A DNA stretch of 64,000 nt from CALRQJ02 sp943370285. Its GTDB lineage: Bacteria > Bacteroidota > Bacteroidia > Chitinophagales > Chitinophagaceae. The DNA lies in contig CALRQJ020000019.1 in NCBI GenBank assembly GCA_943370285.1, positions 1 to 64,000 on the forward strand, written 5' to 3'. Each line of letters opens with the position of its first letter. Position 1 is the first letter of the stretch. Made by a program: the position numbers and the translations under genes. Shown here in pieces: positions 45,495 through 56,300 of the stretch. The notes beneath the pieces are model-generated. The model was given only the letters and a program-made list of their open reading frames with translations. It was not told where the DNA came from and searched no databases.

Positions 45495-46661
45495 TTAAAT
45501 AATTTCAGTTCCGTTTTGAATGGAGGCGATGTAGTAATCTAATTGTAAACCCATTGCTGCTTCGTAGGCAGGCTTTACGGCTGCTATTAAATCATCAATT
45601 GCTGATTCTTGTACTAAGTTGATGGTACAACCACCAAAGCCGCCGCCCATCATTCTTGCACCAATTACTTCGGGACGATTACGTACAAAATCTACCAAGT
45701 AATCTAGCTCTTTACAACTTACTGCATAGAGTTTACTCAAGCCATCATGCGTCGCAAACATTTTTTGTCCCATGGCTTTAATTTCACCTGCTTGCAAATC
45801 TTGACAAGCTGTAACCAATCGATTGATTTCATCCACCACAAAACGACTACGGTTGTACACAACAGCATCTTTAGGCAATACATGCTCATCGAGCATGGCA
45901 ACTGTAGCATCTCTTAAAGATTGTACTTCGGGATGATGGGCTTGAATCCACTCAACAGCTTGCATACATTCTTTACGACGAGTATTGTACTCTGATGAAG
46001 CCAACGAATGTTTTACATTGGTATTGAGTAAAACAATTTTATACCCATCTAATTTGAAGGGAACATATTCATAGTCTAGTGAACGACAGTCGAGTTTAAT
46101 GACTTGGCTTTCTTTACCCATCATAGAAGCAAACTGATCCATGATGCCGCACATTACACCTGCAAATTCATGTTCTGCTTTTTGAGCCATACCTACCATA
46201 GATACACGGTCGATATTGGTGTGCAATAATTCGTTCAAAGCAAATACAGTAGCACATTCTACCGCTGCAGAAGAAGACAATCCGGCACCCATTGGCACAT
46301 CACTTGTAAGTACAGCATTAAATCCTTTTAACGCAACACCACGTTTTACAAACTGTGCAGCCGAACCCAAAATATAGTTGGGCCAACTTACGTCACCTAC
46401 CGGTTTCAAACTAGAAACAGTGGTTGAGAAAGTTTCGTTGAGGTCTAATGCGGCTAGATGAATTTCTTCATCTTCTCTCAATGATACAGCAATATATGCT
46501 GCTTTATCGATGGCTGCCGGTAACACAAAACCGTTGTTATAATCGGTGTGTTCACCAATAATATTTACTCTGCCCGGAGAACGGACAATAAGCGGAGCGG
46601 TACTGTTACCAAATTGTTTTTCAAACGCAGACTTGAGCGTGGCAATGAGATTATTTTCCAT
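45495..46661 (-). CDS. galK: Galactokinase
   Basis: 388 aa, GHMP kinase. The galactokinase signature GRVNIIGEHTDYNNG lies near residue 30, the ATP-binding PMGAGLSSSAAVECA near 125, and the third motif MMGGGFGGCTINLV near 340. It phosphorylates galactose to galactose-1-phosphate with ATP. It is the first of three tightly packed genes (galK, galT, galE). The 135-base gap upstream holds repeated ATCGTAAA words that may control the operon. Confidence 0.96.
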   Translation of the reverse strand: MENNLIATLKSAFEKQFGNSTAPLIVRSPGRVNIIGEHTDYNNGFVLPAAIDKAAYIAVSLREDEEIHLAALDLNETFSTTVSSLKPVGDVSWPNYILGSAAQFVKRGVALKGFNAVLTSDVPMGAGLSSSAAVECATVFALNELLHTNIDRVSMVGMAQKAEHEFAGVMCGIMDQFASMMGKESQVIKLDCRSLDYEYVPFKLDGYKIVLLNTNVKHSLASSEYNTRRKECMQAVEWIQAHHPEVQSLRDATVAMLDEHVLPKDAVVYNRSRFVVDEINRLVTACQDLQAGEIKAMGQKMFATHDGLSKLYAVSCKELDYLVDFVRNRPEVIGARMMGGGFGGCTINLVQESAIDDLIAAVKPAYEAAMGLQLDYYIASIQNGTEII

Positions 46662-46675
46662 GTATTAGTTTTGCA

Positions 46676-46703
46676 ATCGTAAAGTAATCTATATCATCGT
46701 AAA
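46676..46703. promoter_or_regulatory. Repeated ATCGTAAA words upstream of galK
   Basis: ATCGTAAA occurs at 46676-46683 and 46696-46703, 20 bp apart (about two helical turns), and in inverted form at 46770-46777. The position just before galK suggests a regulator binding site. Nothing else supports it. Confidence 0.3.
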
Positions 46704-46796
46704 AATAAGTGTCAAAAAAATGTAGTCAAGTGAAAATAAAGTACAAAAAGGGGGATGCTTAGGTCAAGTTTTACGATGCCCTATTCTTAAATGGTC

Positions 46797-47918
46797 TTAA
46801 CGCCATGGCGATTCCCAATTTTCTTTCCAGTAGATTGCCGGTTTTTTATCTTCAAAAATGATGGGCACCCAGATATAGGTTGAAGTGATGAGGTTATCTC
46901 CTATCCAACGATCTCCCATATAGATAAATTGTTTTTGCTTTTTACCAATCGGTAAAATATATGTACTCTGCGATTTAAATGTGGTAGCTTGTTCTTCTGT
47001 TGTACCTCTTACCGGATTACCCAAAGGTGTCCATGGGCCTGTAATTTTTTTAGCAACAAATGATCTTCCGGGATTAGGTTGCCAGCCCGTAGTGCCCGAT
47101 GCAAATAAGTAATACTTTTTCTTGTATTTGAAGATAGCCGGTGCTTCATTAGCCTGCCCGGGAAGTATGCGATAATATTCACCGGTGAAATCTGTATAAT
47201 CTACTGTTAGCTTTGATACATGCAAGGTTTGATTTTCTTCGGATGATGCTACATGATAAGCTGTACCGTCATCGTCCACATATAATGTCATGTCTCTTGC
47301 CATTTGTCCAACATTAAAATCTCTTCTAACGTAGATACCAGCTTTAACTTTAGACAACCAAGCGGTATCCTTTCCTTTTACCACTGGCGTATCAATCGGT
47401 GTTTGAGCTTCAACAGGAAAATTGACCGGCCATTGTTGTTTATTGGGTCTTACACTTTTGATATAGGTGTACGGACCTTGAGGTCTATCTGCAGTAGCTA
47501 CTCCTGTAAGTGCTGCTTTATAACCCATCCCTTTTAATTCATGATGAAACCACATCACAAATTTTCGGGTTTGGCGATTGTAAATCACTTTTGGTCTTTC
47601 AATGATACACCCGGGCTGCAACATATTCAATGTATCATTAATCACTTTTAATACAACGCCTTCGTTCTTCCAATGCACTAAATCAGTAGAAGAATAGCAA
47701 CTTACACCGTCATAAGCAAGACCTGCTTTGCCGGAACCTTTCACTTCTCCAAACCAATAGTAAAGTTTGTTGTGGTATAAAATGCCGCCACCATGTGCAT
47801 TGATGGTGTTGCCATCGGTGTCTTGCCAAGGTTTACCCAGTGGCAAAGATTGGGCATTCATCCAATTACAGCAAAGCAGCATATAGGTAATTATAAAACA
47901 GGATTTACGATTGAGCAT
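46797..47918 (-). CDS. GH43 family protein resembling exo-beta-1,3-galactanase (subfamily 24)
   Basis: 373 aa with a signal peptide (ending NWMNAQ). A five-bladed propeller follows: INAHGGGILYHNKLYYWFGE, SCYSSTDLVHWKNEG, IIERPKVIYN, MTLYVDDDGTAYHVAS, NEAPAIFKYKKKYYLF, GTTGWQPNPGRS and FKSQSTYIL. These match the order of motifs I know from exo-beta-1,3-galactanases of GH43_24, including the Glu of ERPKV, the proposed acid Glu in NEAPA and the Gln of SQSTY that stands in for the usual base. It should release galactose from beta-1,3-galactan in the periplasm. It sits between a sulfatase gene and galK. Confidence 0.75.
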   Translation of the reverse strand: MLNRKSCFIITYMLLCCNWMNAQSLPLGKPWQDTDGNTINAHGGGILYHNKLYYWFGEVKGSGKAGLAYDGVSCYSSTDLVHWKNEGVVLKVINDTLNMLQPGCIIERPKVIYNRQTRKFVMWFHHELKGMGYKAALTGVATADRPQGPYTYIKSVRPNKQQWPVNFPVEAQTPIDTPVVKGKDTAWLSKVKAGIYVRRDFNVGQMARDMTLYVDDDGTAYHVASSEENQTLHVSKLTVDYTDFTGEYYRILPGQANEAPAIFKYKKKYYLFASGTTGWQPNPGRSFVAKKITGPWTPLGNPVRGTTEEQATTFKSQSTYILPIGKKQKQFIYMGDRWIGDNLITSTYIWVPIIFEDKKPAIYWKENWESPWR

Positions 47919-48004
47919 AATTGATGATTTTTAAATTACTTTAAAATACAATCTGAACTCGCAGAAATGTACAATAGTAATGTTAAGGATTCTATTCTTT
48001 CCTA

Positions 48005-49429
48005 TTATTTAATTTGAAATTTGGGATTGGAAGATGTAATGTGTTCTTTGTCCATGATAGCTTCTAGCATGGCAACGGTTTCAGCGTTTGCAGCAGCAAC
48101 ATTATTGGTTTCACTTACATCGGTTGCTAGGTTATACAATTCTGTTCTTACAGGATTAGTTCCTTTGTAAAATCGAATGGCTTTCCAATTGTCTATTCTG
48201 ACTGCTTGCTTGTAACCATTTTCATAAAACTCCCAATACAAATGGGTTTGCTGTTGTTGGGGTTTACCCATTAACGATGGCAATATGGAAATACCATCTG
48301 TAGTAAATGGTGTTACTACACCTGCTGCTTCGCAGATTGTTGGTAATATATCCCAAAAAGCACCTGCATGATTCAATTGCTTTCCTTTGTTTGCACTGCG
48401 TTTCCAGTTGACAATAAATGGCACTCTAATACCACCTTCGTATAAATCTCTTTTTGTTCCTTTCAATACACCACTACTCTTGAAAAAATTTACATCAGCT
48501 TGGTTTCTTCCACCCTCTTTATGAGTACCATTATCACTTGCAAAAATGATGATGGTATTATCAGCTAACTTTTTTTCTTTCAAATATTGTACAAGCTGAC
48601 CAACATAATCATCCATTTGAGTAACCATAGCAGCATAAGCAGCCTTGGGATAAGTTTGCGGTCCATAATGCTGGCCCGGTTGATGTGCTACTTCCGGTTC
48701 AAACTTACTACTACCATCTGCATTCAAATAGGGTTTCATGTATTTATCTGGTACTACTAATTCGGCATGTGGTAAAGTAAAAGCAACATATAAGAAAAAT
48801 GGATGCTTTTTTTGTGTACCAATAAATCGTTTTGCTTCTGCCGTAAACCAAGCATTGGAGTATTGCTGATTAGGAATTTTTATTTTAGTGCTACTACCGT
48901 TAATCATTTGCCAAGCAGAATCGGGATGTTGGTAATGCCCTTCAACATGGTGCAATAACCCGGAGAAAAAATCCCAACCTTTTTTTTCTGGTGCACCTGT
49001 GGTGGTGGCTTGACCTAAGCCCCATTTACCCACCATGCCGTTGGTATAGCCAACTGCTTTTAAATATTGTGGTAAAATACTATCTATCTTGTCTAGAGGC
49101 ACTTCACCGTTTCCTCTAATGGTGGTATGCCCGGTATGTTTCCCGGTCATTAATGTTGCCCTTGATGGAGCACAAACCGTACTGCCTGCATAAAAATCGG
49201 TAAACTGAATACCGCTTTTTGCTAGAGCATCAATGTTGGGTGTATTGATTTTGGTAGAGCCGTAGCAACCTAAATCGCCATAGCCTAAATCATCGGCTAA
49301 AATGAATATGATATTTGGCTTCTTCGTTTGAGCAAAGCAGCCTTTTTCATGTACTTCCAATGCACAACACAAAACAGCAAGCACTATTATTTTCAGTATA
49401 TATGTCATAATAGAATTACTGTTTTTCAT
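48005..49429 (-). CDS. Secreted sulfatase (S1 type)
   Basis: 474 aa with an N-terminal signal (hydrophobic IIVLAVLCCAL, ending CFAQ). The alkaline-phosphatase-like fold begins NIIFILADDLGYGDLGCYG, with metal-binding aspartates, and the formylglycine motif CAPSR at residues 86-90; Cys86 needs oxidation to formylglycine for activity. MVGKWGLG and ASDNGTHKEGG complete the active site. It removes sulfate from a carbohydrate in the periplasm. It starts 15 bases after the GH128-like gene. Which sugar position is cleaved is unknown. Confidence 0.9.
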   Translation of the reverse strand: MKNSNSIMTYILKIIVLAVLCCALEVHEKGCFAQTKKPNIIFILADDLGYGDLGCYGSTKINTPNIDALAKSGIQFTDFYAGSTVCAPSRATLMTGKHTGHTTIRGNGEVPLDKIDSILPQYLKAVGYTNGMVGKWGLGQATTTGAPEKKGWDFFSGLLHHVEGHYQHPDSAWQMINGSSTKIKIPNQQYSNAWFTAEAKRFIGTQKKHPFFLYVAFTLPHAELVVPDKYMKPYLNADGSSKFEPEVAHQPGQHYGPQTYPKAAYAAMVTQMDDYVGQLVQYLKEKKLADNTIIIFASDNGTHKEGGRNQADVNFFKSSGVLKGTKRDLYEGGIRVPFIVNWKRSANKGKQLNHAGAFWDILPTICEAAGVVTPFTTDGISILPSLMGKPQQQQTHLYWEFYENGYKQAVRIDNWKAIRFYKGTNPVRTELYNLATDVSETNNVAAANAETVAMLEAIMDKEHITSSNPKFQIK

Positions 49430-49444
49430 TTCTGCTAATCGTCA

Positions 49445-51658
49445 TTACTGCTTCATGAATTTGGCTTGTTTCGTACCGTTGGCGTCATGTAACACCAACA
49501 CATACATACCAGCTTTTAGCTGCGATACATCAACGGTTTCGATACCCGAAACAGTTTGTAATTTTTGAGCATGTAATATTTTACCATCCATGCCGATTAC
49601 TTTTATTTCGGCTTTGCCGGATGTTTTTTCGAACATCACATTAACGGTATTGCCAGAAACCAAAGTTGGATAAACTGCAAACAATTGTTTACCGTTAAAT
49701 CGTTCTATCAGCATATTGCTGTACTTAAATTGACCGTCATTATCTACCAATTTCAACCTGTAGTAATAAACCGGTTCTGTTGTAGCCGGAAAATCATCAA
49801 ATTGGTATTGACTACCTGCTGCAATGCCTTTTGACCGGATGGTTGCAATAGTTTTAAAGTCGTTAGGATTAGTTGCTCTTTCCAATATAAAATGGCTGAA
49901 ATTTAGTTCTGCTTTGGTTTCCCAATTCAACTTTACTTTATCCCCAAACAGTTGAGATTTGAAATTTACTAAAGTTACCGGCAATGGGCTAGCAGTTGCA
50001 AAGGATCCGGTAATATTGAAATCTGCACCTTGGTTTGGCGTACCGTCTCCTATATAAAACACACCTGTTCCTGATGCATCATAAGGTGTTAGTCTAAAAG
50101 TGACCACTGTACTTGATGGTACATTTTGTAAGCCGGAAATATTCTCGAGATTGACCGGTGTTAGTTCAAAATTAGCAGCTGTTCTTGTTGGTCCGGTAAG
50201 CGTTGCAATAGAAGTAAAAGCTCCGTTGTTTAACTGATAATCTAATTGATATTTAATTGGACCATCAGCGGCAATCCGAATTTTGAAACTATCAATGGTT
50301 TTGTAGCTCACCGTTTTGTTGTTGGTAGATTGTAATTTGAAGGTCAAAAATTTATTGGATGAAATACCTGTTGAAGGTGTAGTGGCAGTAGAGAAACTAT
50401 TAGAACCCCAATAGCCTGCTAAGTTAGCACCCGCAGATGTGGTTAACCCCGAACCTCTAGTAAAACCGGCCACTGCTGTTAAATCACTTGAAATGGAATT
50501 AGGTGTAAAGTTGCTTGTTGTGATACCACCACCTGTTAAGGTAGAAGCATTCCAAGAAACGATTTGCAAATAAGCACTTCTGGTATCAACAATATTGGCA
50601 GTTAAGGATGGAACAGAAACATGATTAGCATATTGCTGCCCTAATGCAGTGATGGTACCTGTGTTACCACCACTTAAAGGTGGAAAATTAGTTTCAAAGA
50701 AATATGAATACCGTTCAACCCTTGGGTCTGAATCTAAATACGGTAGAGCCAAAGCCATAAACTGAGATTGAACTGTTGCACCTCTATTTACATTGGCATT
50801 AAATTCTGTAATCCAAATTGGCTTTTTATACAAATTCCAAACATTATTAATGTATGCTTTGAATCTGTTGAGTACATCATTGGCATTGGGTGTGGCATTC
50901 ATGGTTGAAGACCAATTGCCCCAATCATACCAATGAATTGCAATAAAATCAACCCTTGTTGTATCTACTTTCAATTGATTGGTAAAGTCTAACAACCAAT
51001 TGTCGTAGTTCTCTTCTTTACACGCCGGAGAACCGGTTCTGAAACCAGCTTTCAACCCTCTTTTATAAGGCGTAATCGCATTGGTTACGGTAATATTTGA
51101 TTGAGATGTGTTATCAGGCTCGTTGAATGACAATAAAGTGGTTACTCCTGCCCTGTTCACCCAAGTATTTAAATTAGCATCGAGTGTAGCATTTTGCCCC
51201 CATGTCATTAACACATATTCTCTGGTGGGTAATGTAGACACATCACTATTTCCCCAATCATAAAACCAAGAGCCATTCAATATTCGTGGTATAGAATCTG
51301 TTGTATTACAAACTCCTCTTTTATTAGGATTATTATAGGGCAAGACTCTGATAAAAGAAATTCTATCTTGTAAAGCGTAAGCAAGATTAACGGTAACATC
51401 ACTCACTACAGCTATATAATTAAAGCTTTCGCCTGTGCCATCTTCATTAGCTGCCAATGTAGCCATATAGCCCTGTTGCAATGAGATGGATTTGATGCTA
51501 TTATTCAAACCGCCAGGAATGGCTGAACCCTTGTAAATAGTACTTACTACACAGGTTGCACTTGTACCCGATTGGTCAAGATTTTGGTAAATGGTTAATT
51601 GTGCCTGTGTTGTAGCACAACAAACAATAGTGCAAAAGAATAGTAGCATTTTTTTCAT
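49445..51658 (-). CDS. Secreted GH128-like glycosidase with T9SS sorting domain
   Basis: 737 aa with a signal peptide (MKKMLLFFCTIVCCATTQAQ). Residues about 110-340 form an Asl1-like/GH128 TIM barrel: LMTWGQNATLDANLN, LLSFNEPDN with the likely acid/base Glu, IAIHWYDWGN and PIWITEFNAN with the likely nucleophile Glu. A middle beta-sandwich at about 350-570 has no recognised family. The end is a fibronectin-like segment (KLNWETKAELNFSHFILE) and a T9SS type A domain (FAVYPTLVSGNTVNV, ending AKFMKQ). GH128 enzymes known to me act on beta-1,3-glucan; in a galactose locus this one may attack a beta-1,3-galactan instead. It lies downstream of a terminator-like hairpin after susD. Confidence 0.78.
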   Translation of the reverse strand: MKKMLLFFCTIVCCATTQAQLTIYQNLDQSGTSATCVVSTIYKGSAIPGGLNNSIKSISLQQGYMATLAANEDGTGESFNYIAVVSDVTVNLAYALQDRISFIRVLPYNNPNKRGVCNTTDSIPRILNGSWFYDWGNSDVSTLPTREYVLMTWGQNATLDANLNTWVNRAGVTTLLSFNEPDNTSQSNITVTNAITPYKRGLKAGFRTGSPACKEENYDNWLLDFTNQLKVDTTRVDFIAIHWYDWGNWSSTMNATPNANDVLNRFKAYINNVWNLYKKPIWITEFNANVNRGATVQSQFMALALPYLDSDPRVERYSYFFETNFPPLSGGNTGTITALGQQYANHVSVPSLTANIVDTRSAYLQIVSWNASTLTGGGITTSNFTPNSISSDLTAVAGFTRGSGLTTSAGANLAGYWGSNSFSTATTPSTGISSNKFLTFKLQSTNNKTVSYKTIDSFKIRIAADGPIKYQLDYQLNNGAFTSIATLTGPTRTAANFELTPVNLENISGLQNVPSSTVVTFRLTPYDASGTGVFYIGDGTPNQGADFNITGSFATASPLPVTLVNFKSQLFGDKVKLNWETKAELNFSHFILERATNPNDFKTIATIRSKGIAAGSQYQFDDFPATTEPVYYYRLKLVDNDGQFKYSNMLIERFNGKQLFAVYPTLVSGNTVNVMFEKTSGKAEIKVIGMDGKILHAQKLQTVSGIETVDVSQLKAGMYVLVLHDANGTKQAKFMKQ

Positions 51659-51694
51659 ACAGAAAAATTGTAGTAGATAATACAGTATAGTAAG

Positions 51695-51746
51695 AAAAAT
51701 GTGAATAGTGGTCCATCACAATAGATGATCAGCTATTCACATTTTT
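51695..51746 (-). terminator. Hairpin after susD (terminator or attenuator)
   Basis: On the minus strand AAAAATGTGAATAG and CTATTCACATTTTT pair in a 14-bp stem with a 24-base loop, followed by moderately T-rich DNA. It may reduce expression of the downstream genes relative to susCD. Confidence 0.65.
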
Positions 51747-51807
51747 TATATTCGAAATGGACAATCTTTATTGTTTGGTACTCTTGAAACAGCACCATTA
51801 CAAAATA

Positions 51808-53364
51808 TTAATTCCACCAAGGATTTTGAACTAATTTATTATTGGCATTCAAATCATTTAAAGGAATAGCAAAGGTTTCAGATTTCAATCCACGATATGT
51901 TGGAACATAACCCGGAACAGCATCAGCAGCGGCTCGTTGAAAAGCTTCTTGCACAGTGCCCCATCTTTTCAAGTCCATGAAACGCAATCCTTCAAAAGCC
52001 AATTCTACACGTCTTTCTTTTCTAAGGATATTTCTTAACGCAAGCTGAGATAAGTTGGTGCCTTCTACAGTTTCTATTGAAGGCATCCCTACCCTAGCTC
52101 TTACTTGGTTGATAAGCGGATAAGCAGTTGACAATTGGTTCAATTCAATCATTGCTTCTGCTCTCATCAATAAAACGTCAGCGTATCTAACGATGTAGAA
52201 ATCTTGTCCACCAGGATTAAATGGCGCAATGCCACTTGCAGAGTTACCTCTTCTGATATATTTACGTTGACCATAAGAGGTTGCCGTATTACTATTAAAT
52301 GTTACGGTATTTGGCGTAGTTAAGAAAGCATCACCTCTGAAATAGATAGAAGCACCTAATCTTGGGTCTCTGTTTAGTTTTTGTGGCGCATTATTGGTGG
52401 GTGTACCGGGATTGTACAAGGGTGAAGTGGTAATAGGTCTGCCGTCTGTGCAGTTATACTCATTCACCAAATTTTTCATAGGTTGAGCATCAATTTTTGG
52501 TGCTTGTAAGAAAGTAGCAGAGAAAAGTTCGTTATTAGCAGATACATCTTGGTTGAATCGAACAGCAAAAACAACTTCTCTTGAACTTTCACCTGCTTCT
52601 GTAAATAACTGACCATAATCTGCATTAAGGGTGTAACCCAAAGGCAACATCGCAGTTGTAGCATCTAATACGCCTTGGTAATCTTTGTTATACAAAGAAA
52701 ACCGGGCTTGCAAACCTAAAGCAGCACCTTTCGTAGCATATCCATATTGTGCTGATGGATAAGAGACAGGAAGGTTATCTGCAGCATATTTTAAATCTGC
52801 ATTGATTTGAGCAGCAATTTCTGAATAAGGATTTACACCTACATAAGCTTCAGATAAAGTTTGCACTTTGGTAATCAATGGTGCATCTTGATAGTACATA
52901 GCAATATTCATGTAGAACAATGCTCTTAAAAATCTTGCCTGAGCAGCGTAAGCAGCTTTCTTTTGAGCAGATAAAACAGACAACGGTAAATTATCTATGT
53001 TTTCAATAGCGGTATTTGCCCTTGCAATACCCCTGTAACTAGCTACCCAAATATTATTGAACATACCCATAGAAGCATCAGCATTGGCTTCCATATAATT
53101 CCCCGGTCCCTCCCACTTGTAGCCATTGAAGGAGTTATCGCCAAAGCAATCAAACATGGTTAATCCTGCTTGAATGTTTAAGGTACCACTATACAAGTTA
53201 CGATCTTGCATAACATCATAGATACCATTGATACCTAGTACAACATCATTTTCTGACTTCCAAAAGCTTCCCTCTGCTAAAGCGGTGAGAGAATTTCTTT
53301 CTAAGAAACTTTTTGAGCAACTTGAAAGCGTAATTACTGTGATTACAATTAATATTTTTCGCAT
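51808..53364 (-). CDS. SusD/RagB family outer-membrane glycan-binding lipoprotein
   Basis: 518 aa with a lipoprotein signal (MRKILIVITVITLSSC, lipidation at Cys16). Typical SusD features are SFLERNSLTALAEGSFWKSE, a helical TPR-like N-terminal half (AAYAAQARFLRALFYMNIAM) and the C-terminal FMDLKRWGTVQEAFQR and IPLNDLNANNKL. It sits on the outer leaflet as the lid of the SusC channel and binds the glycan. It begins five bases after the susC gene. The pair defines the polysaccharide utilization locus. Confidence 0.95.
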   Translation of the reverse strand: MRKILIVITVITLSSCSKSFLERNSLTALAEGSFWKSENDVVLGINGIYDVMQDRNLYSGTLNIQAGLTMFDCFGDNSFNGYKWEGPGNYMEANADASMGMFNNIWVASYRGIARANTAIENIDNLPLSVLSAQKKAAYAAQARFLRALFYMNIAMYYQDAPLITKVQTLSEAYVGVNPYSEIAAQINADLKYAADNLPVSYPSAQYGYATKGAALGLQARFSLYNKDYQGVLDATTAMLPLGYTLNADYGQLFTEAGESSREVVFAVRFNQDVSANNELFSATFLQAPKIDAQPMKNLVNEYNCTDGRPITTSPLYNPGTPTNNAPQKLNRDPRLGASIYFRGDAFLTTPNTVTFNSNTATSYGQRKYIRRGNSASGIAPFNPGGQDFYIVRYADVLLMRAEAMIELNQLSTAYPLINQVRARVGMPSIETVEGTNLSQLALRNILRKERRVELAFEGLRFMDLKRWGTVQEAFQRAAADAVPGYVPTYRGLKSETFAIPLNDLNANNKLVQNPWWN

Positions 53365-53369
53365 GGCAA

Positions 53370-56300
53370 TTAAAATTTAAGGTTTAAACCAAAGGTTAAT
53401 ACTTTATAAAGCGGTACGTTTTGATCGGTATTACCACCTCTTTGTCTTTCAGGATCAAAGTTCTCAAACTTAGTAAATGTCAACATGTTTTGTCCACTTA
53501 CATAAACTCTTACTTTGTTTAACCCGGCTTTTCTTAATAGATTTTCAGGAAGCGTATAACCCAACTCAGCGTTTCTTAAACGTAAGTAAGACACATCTTC
53601 AACATAAAAGTCAGAATTTTGTGCATTGTTTTGACCACCCACTCTTGGTAAAGTAGAAGATGGGTTAGTTGGAGTCCATCTGTTAATCCAGTAAGTTAAT
53701 GAGTTGTTTCTATCACCTTCAAAAGGTAACTGACCATTGTCATTCAATAATCTGTCTACACGGCTTACCCCTTCGAACATAACAGCTAAATCAAAACCTT
53801 TAAAGTTGATGCTACCGTTAAAGCTATATACCATTTTAGGGAATGGGTTTCCAATAACAGTTCTATCGAATTGGTCGATGATACCATCAGGTTTTCCGGC
53901 AGGACCAGATAAATCTTCGTAACGGAAATCACCGGGTGCAGTTCTTACACTACCAAACTGAACCGGAGCTGCAGCAACTTCAGCAGCTGTTTGGAAAATA
54001 CCCAACACTTTATAACCATAAATAGCATTGAATGGTGCACCTATTCTGATGATAGTTTCACCGCTGATTGTTTCACGACCTCTGTCGCCTAAGCCGGTTA
54101 CTTCATTGTCAGCAAACAAACTCAAGCTTGCACCTAAAGTGTAGTTGAATTTCTTTGTATTGTTTCTCCAGCTTAAGTTGATTTCTGTACCTCTGTTCAA
54201 CATACTTGCTGCGTTTAAGGCAGTAAGATTGGTTACACCAATAGTACTTGGGATAGGAAAGTTGCTATATAACAAATCTCTACTAGCACGGTTAAAATAA
54301 TCAACTGTTAATTGTAAGCGATTGCGGAAGAAACCTGCATCCAATCCAATATCATACTGCTCAATTTCTTCCCATCTGATTCTTTGGTTAGCCAAACGGG
54401 TTAATGCTACTGCACTAACAATTTGATTGCCTAAGAAATAATCAACACTTACATTATAGTTTTGAGCATATAAATAGTTACCAATATTATCGTTACCGGT
54501 AACACCCCAACTAGCTCTCAACTTAAGATCGTTTAACCACTTATACTTCTGCATGAATTTTTCTTCACTGATTCTCCAACCGGCAGAAGCAGATGGGAAA
54601 TTAGCATAACGGTTAGATGCAGCAAATCTTGAAGAACCATCTCTTCTGAAATTAGCTTCGAACAAATATTTGCCATCTAAAATATAGTTTACTCTTCCGA
54701 AGAAAGACTGAATCGCTTCTTCATTTGCACCACCAGACACATTTGGATTTAATACACCGCCTGCATCAAACTCTTGTAAACCGTCGGTAGGGAAATTTTC
54801 TAAAGACCCACTAAATCCGTCGCTACGATTGAAAATGATTGAATGACCTAATAGAGCAGATACGTCGTGTCTGCCTTTAAACTTCTTACCCCAACGCAAT
54901 AGGTTTTCGTTCAACAACCTGTAATTAAAGTTGGTAGAATTTGATAAAGCGTTATTAACGTTTTGAGCAATGATATTTCCTGCCCAGTCTCTTGTATCGT
55001 TTCTTGGGGTAAAATTAGTTACACTATTGGTGTAAAAATTGATACTACCTGCTGATTCGAAAGAAAGATTTTTATTGATGTCAGCTTTTACACTAAAACG
55101 TTCTGCAATGTTCACCTCATCTGTTTGATGATCGCCTAAAACCCCTCTACGCAATGGATTTGTAATCGGCAAACTAGCATTTACTTTTTGGTAAGATCCA
55201 TCTACTATACCCCAATCACCGTTTGGATAATAGGCAGGTACAGTTGGAGCAGAACGCTGGAATTGATTGATGATACCGGTTTCTCCTGTAATAGCTCCGG
55301 CACCGCCAGCAGGTCCTTTAAACTTGCTCCAATAGGTGTTGAGTACATTTGAAACAGTTAACCAACTTTTTAACTTTGAGTTTAAATTGGTACTGAATGT
55401 AAAACGCTCAGATTTAAACTTGCCTTTTACAATAGCTTCTTGGTTTAGGTAACCCAAAGAAACACGATAGGTGGTTTTGTCGTTACCACCGGAAAATGCC
55501 AAGTAATGATTACTGATTGGAGCAGTTCTTAAAATCTCTTTTGCCCAATTGGTGTTGGCATATTGGTCAGGAGCAGAACCATCTTGTATAGCTTGAATTT
55601 CGGCAGGAGAATATCTAATGGCAGTAGTTGGTCCATTTGCATTGATATCCCTCTCATTTTTCAAGGTAGCATACTGTACAGCATCTAAATATTGCGGTAC
55701 CACAGTAGCTTCTTGAAAACCAAGGTAAGTATTGTAAATCACACTTCCTGATCCGGCTTTTCCTTTTTTGGTGGTCACAATAATTACGCCATTCGCACCT
55801 CTAGCACCATAAATGGCACCTGCAGATGCATCTTTTAAAATAGACACAGATTCAATGTCTGAAGGAGACAAATTATTAAAGGCATCTAAGCCTACATATT
55901 GAATATTATCAATTACTACTAAAGGAACAGAAGAACCAAAAGTACCAACACCTCTAATGATAACACTAGAAGCATCTGCACCCGGCAAACCACTACCCTG
56001 TGTAATTTGTACACCTGAAAACTTACCATACATCAACTGACCGGCATTGGTTACAGGTGCGTTAACTGCATCGTCAAACTTTACAGTTTGGGTAGAACCT
56101 GTTTGGTTGATTTTCTTTTGTGTACCATAACCTACTACCACAACATCTTGCATAGCAGAAACCAATTGTTCTAATTTAACTTCAAGGTTTGATTTGCCAT
56201 CCCACACCACAGTGCTTGATTGAAAACCGACACTACTAAAAGTTAACGTGGCATTAGACTTAGAAACAGCCATAGTGAAAGTACCATCAGAACCGGTTTG

